From Proteiniphilum acetatigenes DSM 18083 (lineage in GTDB: Bacteria > Bacteroidota > Bacteroidia > Bacteroidales > Dysgonomonadaceae), in the NCBI RefSeq assembly GCF_000380985.1, contig NZ_KB905696.1, positions 62,001 to 126,000 on the forward strand: a stretch of DNA of 64,000 nucleotides, read 5' to 3'. Positions 36,559-45,046 of the stretch are shown in pieces. The stretch's first letter is position 1, and each line of letters opens with the position of its first letter. Under the pieces are notes generated by a model. That model had not been told where the DNA came from, did not search any database, and was given only the letters and a program-made list of their open reading frames with translations. A program made the position numbers and the translations under genes.

Positions 36559-38739
36559 ATGAAGTATAGATTACTGATCATATTGCTAGCCGCTTTTACG
36601 GTAGCATTACAGGCAAAAAAAACGTCAAACGGTTTTGCCATTGTCATAGACAGTGCAAGTTACCAGCAGGCGGAAAACGAGGTAAAACGGTATGCCGAAT
36701 CGATAGAAGCCGACGGACTTAAAACGTATCTCATTATTGACCGATGGTTCCATCCCGATTCCATCAAACAGGAATTGAAACGGTTATACCATGTAAAGAA
36801 AAATCCGATCGAAGGCGCCGTATTGATAGGTGACATCCCCATTGTAATGGTAAGGGACGCCCAGCATCTGACCTCCGCTTTCAAAATGAACCAGAAACGG
36901 GACTGGCAGCAATCCAGCGTTGCATCCGACCGTTTCTATGACGATTTCGACCTCTCTTTTGATTTTCTCAGGCAGGATTCACTCAAACCGCTTTTCTTCT
37001 ATTATTCGTTACGACCCGACTCAAAACAGACAATCCGTTCGGATATCTATACGGCGCGTATCAAGCCGCTGGAAAAAGGGAAAAAAGACAAGTACGCCCA
37101 ATTGCGTGACTATCTGACAAAAGTGGTTGATGTCAAGACGAAAGAGAAAAACAATATCATTGACAATCTTTCGGTTGCTCGCGGATACGGATACAATTCC
37201 GAATCGAAAGTGGCATGGTCGGGCGAGCAATTGGCGCTTAAAGAGCAGTTTCCCACCCTGTTCAATCCGGAGAGCTACGTGAAGTTCATGGATTTCGATT
37301 CCTATTGGCCGATGAAACCCTACTGGATGAACGAGATCCTTCGTCCGGACCTGGATATCATGCTATTCCACCATCACGGGTCCAACGACCGGCAATATGT
37401 CAACGGATATAAAAGCGGCAGCGACACAAATACGTCGATAGAAAACATAAAAATATACCTGCGCAGCAAAGTATCGTCAGCCGTAAAAAAAGGGAAAGAC
37501 AAAGAAGAGACCATAGCATATTATACCAACCTGTTGGATGTTCCGCGTGCATGGTGTGAGGAAGCCTTCGATCCCGTTTTGATGGAGAAGGATTCAGTGA
37601 TGAACGCATCCCTCGAAATATCAGTGGATGACATCCTTTCCATATCGCCCAATGCAAGGTTTGTCATGTTCGATGCCTGCTATAACGGCTCCTTCTACGA
37701 AGATGAGTATATTGCCGGCGCCTATCTGTTCAACGACGGGCAAACCGTTGTTACACAGGCGAACACCGTCAACACCATCCAGGACAAGTGGCCTGATAAA
37801 TTCCTGGGGCTGCTCGATCACGGATTACGGATAGGACAATGGGGAAAGTACACCCATTTTCTGGAAACACATATTCTGGGAGATCCTACTTTCCGGTTCG
37901 CGAAAAACAGTGCCGGTGATTTTGACATCAATGACGCACTGACCATACACCGGAATGATAACCGTTTTTGGAGAAAGGCACTTGCCAGTCCGGATGTCGA
38001 TATACAGGCAATGGCATTACAGATGCTGTATGAGAATAATGATCCCGGTATAAGCGATTTATTGAAAAAATCCTATTTCGAATCTCCCAGTATGATTGTA
38101 CGGCTCCAGTCCCTGATGCTGTTGTCCCGGCTCAATAACGACGCATTCGTGGAAGTACTGGCTGCAGCCGCAACAGACAGCTATGAACTCACAAAACGGT
38201 ATGCCCTTGATTTTATCGGAAAGAACGGATCGGAAGAACTATTGCCGGCTGTCGCCCGCGCCATATTGAACGACAATACTTCGAAACGTATAAACTTTAA
38301 GATCTCTTCCGCATACAGGATGCTGAATCTGGATAAACTGGAAGCAGAATTACTGAACCAGTCAGAAAATCGGCCTTTCTATACAAGGGAAATGCTGGAC
38401 AATACGCTGAAGAGTATCCGGTCGGCCAATCAAAGCAAAAAGAGCGATATCCCTTCCATATCGGATAAATCGATAAGCGTCAGCAAAAGAGCATCAGAGA
38501 TTTCCCGGTTCCGTAACCATCCAGCTTCGGATGAAGCGGACATCTTGCTCTCGGTACTGGCAGACCGGACAGATGATCCCGAATTACGCACGGCTACAGC
38601 CGAAGCGCTTGGCTGGTATAATTATTCCTACCGCAAGGAATACATTATCGGACAGTTACAGCAGCTAGTTTCAGCGGAACCGAACGAAACCGTCCTTTCC
38701 GAAATAAAAAAATCCATTAACCGGTTATCCGGTCAATAA
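36559..38739 (+). CDS. Gingipain-like (C25, clan CD) cysteine protease with HEAT-like repeats
   Basis: 726 residues, signal peptide (LLIILLAAFTVALQA). An alpha/beta N-terminal half (FAIVIDSASYQQAENEV, EGAVLIGDIPIVMV) as in C25 peptidases leads to the catalytic dyad: His273 in FHHHGSND and Cys374 in FVMFDACYNGSF, both following hydrophobic strands as in gingipain and caspases. A strand with VVTQANT and THILGDPTFRF closes the domain. From about 470 helices form HEAT-like repeats (DVDIQAMALQMLYE, SMIVRLQSLMLLSRL, DPELRTATAEALGWYNYS). No gingipain prodomain and no type IX C-terminal sorting domain are seen, so it is probably periplasmic. Operon partner of the TonB receptor. Confidence 0.82.
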   Translation: MKYRLLIILLAAFTVALQAKKTSNGFAIVIDSASYQQAENEVKRYAESIEADGLKTYLIIDRWFHPDSIKQELKRLYHVKKNPIEGAVLIGDIPIVMVRDAQHLTSAFKMNQKRDWQQSSVASDRFYDDFDLSFDFLRQDSLKPLFFYYSLRPDSKQTIRSDIYTARIKPLEKGKKDKYAQLRDYLTKVVDVKTKEKNNIIDNLSVARGYGYNSESKVAWSGEQLALKEQFPTLFNPESYVKFMDFDSYWPMKPYWMNEILRPDLDIMLFHHHGSNDRQYVNGYKSGSDTNTSIENIKIYLRSKVSSAVKKGKDKEETIAYYTNLLDVPRAWCEEAFDPVLMEKDSVMNASLEISVDDILSISPNARFVMFDACYNGSFYEDEYIAGAYLFNDGQTVVTQANTVNTIQDKWPDKFLGLLDHGLRIGQWGKYTHFLETHILGDPTFRFAKNSAGDFDINDALTIHRNDNRFWRKALASPDVDIQAMALQMLYENNDPGISDLLKKSYFESPSMIVRLQSLMLLSRLNNDAFVEVLAAAATDSYELTKRYALDFIGKNGSEELLPAVARAILNDNTSKRINFKISSAYRMLNLDKLEAELLNQSENRPFYTREMLDNTLKSIRSANQSKKSDIPSISDKSISVSKRASEISRFRNHPASDEADILLSVLADRTDDPELRTATAEALGWYNYSYRKEYIIGQLQQLVSAEPNETVLSEIKKSINRLSGQ

Positions 38740-38842
38740 ATACTCCCGAGGCAACCCTCAGGCATATCAAATCAAGCCCCAAGGCTATCAAATAAGGAAT
38801 TTTTAATTCCCAACCCGGAGGGACAGGTGTTAAACCAACTTT

Positions 38843-39718
38843 ATGAAGAAATATTCCTATTTAGCGTTTTTACTTATTTTATCGCTTGTTCTGTCCTGTA
38901 AAAGCAAGCAACAAGTAGTCCCGGTGGGTATCGGAATGTCTGTTCATATTCAGGAACAACGACTCATCGATTCCATTCTGCAATACGCCCTCGATTATGA
39001 GGCGCTATACACCCTATTGGGCAATGTGAAACCCATGAGCTCGGTGAGACTGTATCGTTTTCCTTTGGCCAATACGGACAGCGTAAAACAAACAAGCTCC
39101 GATATTGTCGACCGGAAGAAACAAGGAAGCTATTTAGATCGGTTATATACTATTCAACAAGCGGTTAACCGGCTAAATTTCCCTGATCTGAAATTTGTAC
39201 TGATCCCTTATAAAACGGCACAGGACAGCATTCGGTTGATGCAGTTAAGCGTTGTCAGGGTGAGTTCGCTGGACAGCCTTCTGCGGGCCAAAGAAAGTTT
39301 TTTCGGCCAATTCGGATTAGTACCCGGAGCCGATCCTTCGACCGTAGTCAGTACAATTGAAAATGCGGATCGCTATGAACGATACAGAGGATATGGCTAT
39401 TTGTTCGGGTATCCGGATTATGCTGTCGATTTTTTTGTTGAAGCTGCTTTTGAATCTTACAAATCAAAGAAGCTTCTACCCCGGAAATTTTTCCAGATAC
39501 CGGTATATGCAAGAGAAGCGGGATCTTTCACCTATGCCTATCCGGAAGATCATATACCTACATTTACCACAGATTCTGTCATTTATTACCGGTCGGAGAA
39601 AGTGCTGGAAAAATACAGGAAGATCCGAAACAACTATCTGAACCCAGACAGCACAATCAGGGCGTATCAATTGCTGCAGGACTTTTATAAACGGTCTCCT
39701 TTAACAACCGAAAACTAA
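38843..39718 (+). CDS. Lipoprotein of unknown function, last gene of the operon
   Basis: 291 residues. SPII signal with Cys19 in LVLSCKSKQQ. No domain recognised. The text is polar, with Ser/Asp-rich helices and YERYRGYGYLFGYPDYAVDFFVEAA in the middle and a basic C-terminal helix. It follows the protease after 103 bases, in which there is a short direct repeat but no convincing terminator, so cotranscription is likely. Could be an inhibitor or processing factor for the protease; this is a guess from position only. Confidence 0.7.
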   Translation: MKKYSYLAFLLILSLVLSCKSKQQVVPVGIGMSVHIQEQRLIDSILQYALDYEALYTLLGNVKPMSSVRLYRFPLANTDSVKQTSSDIVDRKKQGSYLDRLYTIQQAVNRLNFPDLKFVLIPYKTAQDSIRLMQLSVVRVSSLDSLLRAKESFFGQFGLVPGADPSTVVSTIENADRYERYRGYGYLFGYPDYAVDFFVEAAFESYKSKKLLPRKFFQIPVYAREAGSFTYAYPEDHIPTFTTDSVIYYRSEKVLEKYRKIRNNYLNPDSTIRAYQLLQDFYKRSPLTTEN

Positions 39719-39734
39719 GTTTTTTTCCCGTTAT

Positions 39735-40568
39735 TCATGATTCTATTTTCTGGCATTCGGGGCAATAATAAACCGAACCACCTAAGTAGGCTTCTTTTAC
39801 AATTATACTACCGCAACGGGGACAGGGGTTTTTCCATGTTTTGGAGGAAAGGATTGTACGGTAGCCGCCGTTGTTACCATAGAGGTCGGTTTGCGTATTG
39901 CGCCCGCCTTCGAAAGCCATTTCCGATAAAGTATCTTTCAGGGAAAAGAACAGCGTTTCTTTCTTTTTGTCAGACAGCCTTAAGATCTGTTGCCTCGGAT
40001 TAATTTGTGCGTTAAAAAGAATATCTTGTATGACGCCGTTTCCTACGCCGGGGATTCGTTGTTCGGTGGCGAGCAGGGCCTTGGCGGTCAGAGTCTTTTT
40101 TGCTTCGGTAAAGAGTTTATCGAATTGTTTTTCCGTGTAATCCTTGCTCAGCGGAGAGATACTTTCTCTGCTTAGTTTGTAATATTTATTGTCAATAATC
40201 CCGTCGGGATAGGCATTGATAAATCCATACATGGCAACGCTAAAAACCAGGAACGAATCATCATCGAAAACCAACAGCAACTGATAACCGGCCGGGATCT
40301 TATCGCCCGGACTGTAGTAACGGGCAATGACTCCGTCACCGATATTCATCGTCACATTGTCCGAAAGATAGAAGTCTACAAACATGCCGTATCCTTCAGA
40401 CGACAGGATCGTCTTTCCGATAAGCAACTTACCGTATTCCAACGGATCGCCGTTATAGAAGGTAAACTTATGCGGTTTGGTGGCGTTAAATATCTGCGTG
40501 ATCGTTTTACCGCTTAATGTGTTATTCGCTTGCTTACTCAGGGTAAGGACTTCGGGTAATTCCAGCAT
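39735..40568 (-). CDS. Endonuclease VIII/Fpg-family DNA glycosylase variant
   Basis: 277 residues. It has the Fpg/Nei layout: beta-sandwich N-terminus, H2TH segment (LLATEQRIPGVGNGVIQDILF), and a C-terminal zinc finger (CPRCGSIIVKEAYLGGSVYYCPECQ). But position 2, which is the catalytic Pro of Fpg/Nei (PELPE), is Leu here (MLELPEV); Glu3 is kept. I recall this as a feature of a whole subfamily (MIEIPE-type starts), so it is not a local mutation. Without Pro2 the usual Schiff-base glycosylase/lyase chemistry is in doubt. Monocistronic; convergent with the protease operon. Confidence 0.85.
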   Translation of the reverse strand: MLELPEVLTLSKQANNTLSGKTITQIFNATKPHKFTFYNGDPLEYGKLLIGKTILSSEGYGMFVDFYLSDNVTMNIGDGVIARYYSPGDKIPAGYQLLLVFDDDSFLVFSVAMYGFINAYPDGIIDNKYYKLSRESISPLSKDYTEKQFDKLFTEAKKTLTAKALLATEQRIPGVGNGVIQDILFNAQINPRQQILRLSDKKKETLFFSLKDTLSEMAFEGGRNTQTDLYGNNGGYRTILSSKTWKNPCPRCGSIIVKEAYLGGSVYYCPECQKIES

Positions 40569-40634
40569 ATTATTATTTATTTGTCAATGGGAATATGAAT
40601 TTGCATCAATAATTCATTCATACTGCAAAGATAC

Positions 40635-40672
40635 GATGCCTGTTCCGGATATGGATGTCAAAAACAGGCATC
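40635..40672. repeat. GATGCCTGTTCCGGA hairpin, copy 1
   Basis: GATGCCTGTT (40635-40644) pairs with AACAGGCATC (40663-40672), followed by TTTTTAAT. The left arm GATGCCTGTTCCGGA recurs at 41690-41704 on the other side of the AraC gene. Confidence 0.5.
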
Positions 40673-40721
40673 TTTTTAATAAAGATATTCTTCCTCTGTA
40701 AAATATCGAAACGATCAGGTT

Positions 40722-41582
40722 CTATTCTACAGGGATATAAATCTCCGTTTTCAACTTTTCCGGGACCGTTTTACCGGGATGGTTGAGGTACTTTTCAAAA
40801 CAATGATAATCCCTTAGTCTCAGATTGTTATCAGGTAAAAGCTTACTATAAATGGTATTATATACCTCGTCAAGATGATCGTATGAGCCTTTATAAAGAA
40901 ACATGGCAAACTTTCCGCCTTTTATCTCTTTTACGCCTATTTCTCCCTGTGGTCTGGCCTCTTTTTTAATGGTCAGGCATATGTCTGTCCTGAGTTTTTC
41001 GCTTTCTGTTACTTTCGGATCGTCGTGATAAATGGCAATATGCTCCATACCCGCAGAAAACAGTTTCTTCTCTTTTACAAATTGCCATAAACGCTGCCAT
41101 GAACCGCTAAAATCCAGGCTCCCATAACGTCCTGTCAAACTAATGTAAAGTGCTTTTGTTACAGGGATATCCATTACTTTAGGCCCTTTTATACTCAGCT
41201 GTAAAATTTTCTTTTCTGTTTTCATGATTGTATATTCTCTATTCGTTCTATAATCTATCGGTGAAATACCATACTGTTGCCTGAATGCTTTCGAAAGTGA
41301 AGTAGGGACATCATAGCCTACCCTACAAGCGATTTCGGAAACGGACATATCGGTATATCGCAGTAATTTGGCGGCTGTTTCCAATCTTATCCGGACGACA
41401 TAACTCCCTATAGGTTCACCAAGCAGGGCACGGGTTATCCGATGGAAGTGCCAGGGAGAGAAATGGCTTATTTCAGCCAGTTCGGACAAATCAATCGGTT
41501 TATCCAGATTATTATTGATATAATCCTTAATGATATTTATCTGCCTCTGGTATTCTTCTGTCGTTGAAGTTCGCTGTTGCAT
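40722..41582 (-). CDS. AraC-family regulator with GyrI-like effector domain
   Basis: 286 residues. N-terminal AraC HTH pair (INNNLDKPIDLSELAEISHFSPWHFHRI, MSVSEIACRVGYDVPTSLSKAF, ending GISPIDYR). Residues 125-286 are a GyrI-like/BmrR-type ligand-binding fold (LYISLTGRYGSLD, GGKFAMFLYKGSYDHLDEVYNTIY, ending KTEIYIPVE). It is likely a soluble activator that senses a small hydrophobic or cationic molecule. No obvious target gene is adjacent. The gene is flanked by related hairpins. Confidence 0.88.
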   Translation of the reverse strand: MQQRTSTTEEYQRQINIIKDYINNNLDKPIDLSELAEISHFSPWHFHRITRALLGEPIGSYVVRIRLETAAKLLRYTDMSVSEIACRVGYDVPTSLSKAFRQQYGISPIDYRTNREYTIMKTEKKILQLSIKGPKVMDIPVTKALYISLTGRYGSLDFSGSWQRLWQFVKEKKLFSAGMEHIAIYHDDPKVTESEKLRTDICLTIKKEARPQGEIGVKEIKGGKFAMFLYKGSYDHLDEVYNTIYSKLLPDNNLRLRDYHCFEKYLNHPGKTVPEKLKTEIYIPVE

Positions 41583-41689
41583 ATCGATAATTTATTTTCT
41601 GCAAAAATAGAGTATAATATTATATATATCCTTTCCGATCTTGCTAACATCTGATAAGAGTTATCTTATATAACTGACGCTGATATACA

Positions 41690-41727
41690 GATGCCTGTTC
41701 CGGACACAATTCTCCGAAACAGGCATT
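41690..41727. repeat. GATGCCTGTTCCGGA hairpin, copy 2
   Basis: ATGCCTGTTCCGGA (41691-41704) pairs with TCCGAAACAGGCAT (41713-41726) with one mismatch. Same left arm as copy 1; no T-tract on either side, so it is less likely to be a simple terminator. Confidence 0.45.
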
Positions 41728-41754
41728 ATGCAAGATCACTGAAAATGAGAAGGA

Positions 41755-41850
41755 TTATTTCAAAAAAAGCAACATGATATAACCTTCTTCATTCTCGTCA
41801 ATTATCTTAAAACCTAACCGCTCATAGAGCCGGAGAGCCGGATTACCTTT
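41755..41850 (-). pseudogene. C-terminal remnant of a GNAT acetyltransferase
   Basis: The frame reads RRKGNPALRLYERLGFKII, then ENEEGYIMLLFLK and a stop, the classic end of a GNAT enzyme (NPALRLYERLGF). Nothing of the acetyl-CoA loop precedes it; the methyltransferase stop is ten bases upstream. A truncated leftover of a lost gene. Confidence 0.65.
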
Positions 41851-41860
41851 ACGGCGCCTC

Positions 41861-42709
41861 TCATATTTTCTTTCCGATATAGAACACATAGCCATAAAAG
41901 CTTTTATACTTATCGTACAATTGCATCTCGTGGCGTTGGTTTGAGATAAGTTCCCCGGCTGTTTTATTTCCTGCATACTTTGTAAGGAATTTCTCCTGTG
42001 CTGCAATTTGTGGAGCATAGAAGTGTTCCGTCCAACAGTTTTCTGGCAGGATAAAGGTACTGACAGGGATATACCCTGCTTTCTGCATTTGGGCAACTTT
42101 ATTCGGAATGATATCTATTTCGGGATAAGCATCCATCCAGAAATCATTGATTTCAGCCGGACGTTCATCGGTAAACCATGACGCTTCCGAAACGGCAATA
42201 TACCCGCCCGTTTTCAGAAACTCCCGCCATTCATTCAATCCCCGTTGAAAACCTATATTGTAAATCGCTCCTTCCGACCAGATCAGATCTAGTTCTTCTT
42301 TCTGAAAAGGAAGTTCATCCATTGAACCGATGATTCCCTTGACCCTGTCTTGCAAATTGAGTCGCTCGGCATTCCGGTTAAAGATATGGATAAATTCAGG
42401 GAACAGGTCGAGTCCGGTGATTCGTCCCGGAGCGTGTATGGCTAATGTCATTGTTTGCCCACCCGTACCGCAGCCGATATCGGCAATCCGGGATTCGTCC
42501 GTGAGGTTGTCGATAAAACTTAATGCTTTTAGTGTTATCTCGGGACTGCCCGGTCCTTGACGTTCTACATTTGAAAAATATTCGCAGATTAAATTGAAAT
42601 CGAATTCGTGAATTGACCGATTAAGTGAAGACGGAGCGAGTTCGCTCGGTTCGTCGGGCGTGAGGTCATTGGAGCGTAGCTCAATTGTTTTAATATTTTC
42701 GTTACTCAT
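41861..42709 (-). CDS. Class I SAM-dependent methyltransferase
   Basis: 282 residues. Motif [17 protein letters not shown], then [21 protein letters not shown] and [13 protein letters not shown] are the usual methyltransferase elements (Methyltransf_11/25 type). Substrate unknown; the C-terminal part ([17 protein letters not shown]) is not diagnostic. It sits among decayed accessory genes, and its 3' side abuts the GNAT remnant. Confidence 0.85.
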   Translation of the reverse strand: MSNENIKTIELRSNDLTPDEPSELAPSSLNRSIHEFDFNLICEYFSNVERQGPGSPEITLKALSFIDNLTDESRIADIGCGTGGQTMTLAIHAPGRITGLDLFPEFIHIFNRNAERLNLQDRVKGIIGSMDELPFQKEELDLIWSEGAIYNIGFQRGLNEWREFLKTGGYIAVSEASWFTDERPAEINDFWMDAYPEIDIIPNKVAQMQKAGYIPVSTFILPENCWTEHFYAPQIAAQEKFLTKYAGNKTAGELISNQRHEMQLYDKYKSFYGYVFYIGKKI

Positions 42710-43010
42710 GATATTTAAATTTTTAATGAGATGATGCCGGAACAGGGATTATATCACCTGCCGCCATATCAGAAATATGTTCAATAAATTTAGACTATTT
42801 CTACACTCGGCATAACCAAAGCAAGCTTTGTTTCTGCTCTCGCTTAACGAAATAGTTAGTATATAAATATGAAAATAACTCCGGCAAGAATATGCCTGAG
42901 TGTAACCTTAAGGGATAACCTTGCCAGGATAGCAAAGGTTATTTACTTCACGGAATCCTTCTTAAATTTAAACATCCAATCGTTTTAACGGGACAAAGAT
43001 AATATATTTT
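42710..43010. other. Intergenic region with an imperfect palindromic element
   Basis: 300 bases without a gene. It contains the palindromic element at 42795-42855 and GATGCCGGAACAGGG at 42731, which is close to the inverse of the GATGCCTGTTCCGGA hairpin arm. The remainder is AT-rich. Confidence 0.5.
42795..42855. repeat. REP-like palindromic element (related architecture)
   Basis: Ends CTATTTC (42795-42801) and GAAATAG (42849-42855) are inverted; the centre CAAAGC-AA-GCTTTG is a hairpin and CGGCATAACC lies beside it. The layout matches the elements at 20556 and 58752, although the sequence differs. Confidence 0.45.
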
Positions 43011-43099
43011 TTATTTTATCGTATTAAAATTAATTCCCGCCGCAAGCCATACCACAGATTCCATATCTTCGACTGTGGCTCGATAGCGTTCCTGGTCAC
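43011..43099 (-). pseudogene. Internally deleted DUF5131 gene
   Basis: GTG 43099 starts VTRNAIEPQSKIWNLWYG, matching the first 18 residues of the gene at 30268. It then joins directly to sequence matching the last ten (aligned AAGINFNTIK against RAGINFNAIK), out of frame. About 660 bases, including all conserved cysteines, are gone. The GTG overlaps the upstream stop (GTGA), which shows how the intact operon was coupled. Confidence 0.75.
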
Positions 43100-43372
43100 T
43101 CAAGGTGTTTCTCTTTTATCACCATTGTCAAACAAACCACACTATTCTCTAAAACCTCATATTCTTCACGCTGCTTTTCCATGTAATGCTCAAACAATGA
43201 TTTTTGTTCAGGATATCTATTTATCAGTTCATTGCATCTCAATGTGATATAATCAAATTCCTGTTCATGCTCCGATTTTATTTCTTCCGGATTGCCCGCG
43301 ATCTTTTCGTCAATCAATTCCATTCCTGGCCATAACAACACTTTCCTCTATGGACGTGTCTTTTAGTTTCAT
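43096..43372 (-). pseudogene. Small DUF5131-linked gene, probably frameshifted
   Basis: The frame 43323-43096 encodes MELIDEKIAGNPEEIKSEH...FDYITLRCNELINRYPEQK (75 residues). Two bases after the upstream stop, ATG 43372 opens MKLKDTSIEESVVMA in another frame and stops after 20 codons. The two parts most likely formed one protein of about 90 residues. Mostly helical, charged; function unknown. A partial copy lies at 30316-30459. Confidence 0.5.
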
Positions 43373-43374
43373 AT

Positions 43375-43650
43375 TTACTCTTTCTTCCAGCGTTTTAGCG
43401 TTGACAAAAACTCACGGAGCATCGGACGCGCTTCATCGGGTGTAAAATTATTTCCCGTCTCTTTGTTCCAGTGATCGAGATACTCCAGGTTTGTCTCCAC
43501 CATCTCTTCCATGGTTACATCACGGGTAAAAGTCCCGTTCTGATAGCAGTAAAGGCAATACTCTTCATTTCTTGTCCCGTCGGCATTCGTGCCGAAATCT
43601 TCTGCGGATTTCATATTCATACCGCAACTTTGGCAAATTTTTTCTTCCAT
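43375..43650 (-). CDS. Zinc-ribbon domain protein
   Basis: 91 residues. The start MEEKICQSCGMNMKSAEDFGTNADGTRNEEYCLYCYQNG gives C-x2-C ... C-x2-C, a putative zinc-ribbon of the type found in small bacterial proteins (GTxxDGSxxxEYCxYCYxxG). The helical C-terminus (FTPDEARPMLREFLSTLKRWKK) is also family-typical. Role unknown. First gene of the small operon that leads into the decayed DUF5131 block. Confidence 0.82.
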   Translation of the reverse strand: MEEKICQSCGMNMKSAEDFGTNADGTRNEEYCLYCYQNGTFTRDVTMEEMVETNLEYLDHWNKETGNNFTPDEARPMLREFLSTLKRWKKE

Positions 43651-43662
43651 GATTAATTGAAT

Positions 43663-43794
43663 TTATTGTGGGTTATAATCTGCAAATCCTAATCTGTTAC
43701 CCGAAGGATCATCGGTAAACTCGACAGCCCAACCGATACGGATGCGGAAAGATTAAGGATATCTCTCAGTTATTTTGTTGATCTCGAGATTCAT
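43663..43794 (-). pseudogene. Remnant of a VOC (glyoxalase/bleomycin-resistance) family gene
   Basis: ATG 43794 gives 13 codons (MNLEINKITERYP), a TAA, then in the same frame RIGWAVEFTDDPSGNRLGF and a stop. The G-W-x-x-x-F-x-D-P-x-G-N-x-L-G end is the VOC C-terminal metal-binding strand. The middle of the gene is deleted. Confidence 0.6.
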
Positions 43795-43797
43795 ATT

Positions 43798-44247
43798 TTA
43801 CAATTCTATCTGATATATTCTTGATTCTTCATTCCAAGGGTGATATCCCTGTCCGATATACTTGAACCCAAATTTCTCATAATAACCGACATGACCGGTA
43901 GATAAGTACAATTTTTTGAATCCGAATCTTTTAGAATCATCTTTTGCTTTGTTAATCAGAAGTTCCGCATAGTTGTTTCCTCTTTGTTGTTCCGAAATAA
44001 ACACTGCGCAAATCCACGGATACAAATCCATCCGACTGATAAAATCGTTTGTGATTAGTCCGGCACATCCAATAATCTCATCTTCTTTTTGCAGCAAATA
44101 CCATTGTGGCAGAGAATTTTCCGCATTTATACTATGGCTTATACTGTCTTCGTAGATAATTGGCGATACCGTAACCCAGCTTTGTTGGAAGAAACGAACC
44201 GCTTTTTCCTTGTATTCGGGGTTTTCCCGAACTGATATAATTTTCAT
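43798..44247 (-). CDS. GNAT family N-acetyltransferase
   Basis: 149 residues. The acetyl-CoA site is ISEQQRGNNYAELLINKA (Q/R-x-x-G-x-G/A), preceded by the beta4 strand WICAVFI; the end YYEKFGFKYIGQGYHPWNEESRIY is typical for a subgroup acting on small amines. One base downstream of the next GNAT gene's stop, so the two form an operon. Substrate unknown. Confidence 0.85.
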   Translation of the reverse strand: MKIISVRENPEYKEKAVRFFQQSWVTVSPIIYEDSISHSINAENSLPQWYLLQKEDEIIGCAGLITNDFISRMDLYPWICAVFISEQQRGNNYAELLINKAKDDSKRFGFKKLYLSTGHVGYYEKFGFKYIGQGYHPWNEESRIYQIEL

Positions 44248-44248
44248 T

Positions 44249-44758
44249 TTATATTCTGATTAATCCGTAATAATGTAAATCTATGACTTTACCGTTTTTG
44301 ATGGCTGCTTGTTTCAGAATAGCTTCCCTTTCAAATCCGGCTTTTTCCAGAACCCGTTGTGAAGCTTTGTTGAAATCGAAAACAGGTGCATACAACTTCT
44401 TTATCTGGAAATGAGAGAAAGCATAATTAACCATTTCTTTTACAACATTTGTCATAATTCCTCTATTCCAGTAACATTCTCCCAACCAATAGCCGATTTC
44501 GGCGCTTATTCGTTCTACATCTGAGTTCAAAACAATTCCAATTCCTCCGACAGCTTTTCTGTCAACGTCAATCGCAAAATCGGTAAAGGGTGGTTCTTTG
44601 CTTAAAACCATATTGATAAACTGCACCCCATCCTCAACCGTATATGGGTAAGGGAAATAATCCCTTACATTGTTCCAGATATTTATATTGTTGGCATTTT
44701 CAGCAAGAGATTCCTTATCTGACAATTTCCATTCTCTTAGCAGATAGTTTTTGTTCAT
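44249..44758 (-). CDS. GNAT family N-acetyltransferase, RimJ/RimL-like
   Basis: 169 residues. Start YLLREWKLSDKESLAENANN, central IGYWLGECYWNRGIMTNVVKEMVNYAF (Q/W-x-x-G-x-x-T acetyl-CoA loop), and end FDFNKASQRVLEKAGFEREAILKQAAIKNGKVIDLHYYGLI. This is the ribosomal-protein-alanine or antibiotic acetyltransferase type; the exact acceptor is unknown. Upstream member of a two-gene operon. Confidence 0.88.
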   Translation of the reverse strand: MNKNYLLREWKLSDKESLAENANNINIWNNVRDYFPYPYTVEDGVQFINMVLSKEPPFTDFAIDVDRKAVGGIGIVLNSDVERISAEIGYWLGECYWNRGIMTNVVKEMVNYAFSHFQIKKLYAPVFDFNKASQRVLEKAGFEREAILKQAAIKNGKVIDLHYYGLIRI

Positions 44759-44976
44759 ACTTTTTATCCATTTGTCCGGAAAGAAATATCTTCTCCTCTT
44801 GCACGGGGCTCCTTGACCATCTGTTGGTATTCTTTCGGCAACGATTCGATTGGCAGAAATTAGAGACCAGCTCGATCAATTCCTCTTCTTTTTTCTTTTG
44901 ATTTATTTTGTATCCATATATTATACCTTATAAATAATTCTGTAAAGGCATTCTAGAGTTTACGAACGCTCCCCAA

Positions 44977-45003
44977 CTTGAAGTCACAAATCGTGACTTC
45001 AAG
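44977..45003. repeat. Perfect palindrome with 11-bp arms
   Basis: CTTGAAGTCAC (44977-44987), loop AAATC, GTGACTTCAAG (44993-45003). The core TCACAAATCGTGA recurs as TCACAAATTGTGA at 45048-45060. No T-tract follows. Located 77 bases beyond the rhuM stop. Confidence 0.6.
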
Positions 45004-45046
45004 TTTTGAAACTCGTTATCAGTCAATATTAATATTTTGGTTTAAG

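Noticed and set aside
44759-44930. Possible decayed small gene (EEELIELVSNFCQ / SLPKEYQQMVKEP)
   Set aside because: Pieces fall in different frames and are too short to assign to a family; noted only in the intergenic entry.
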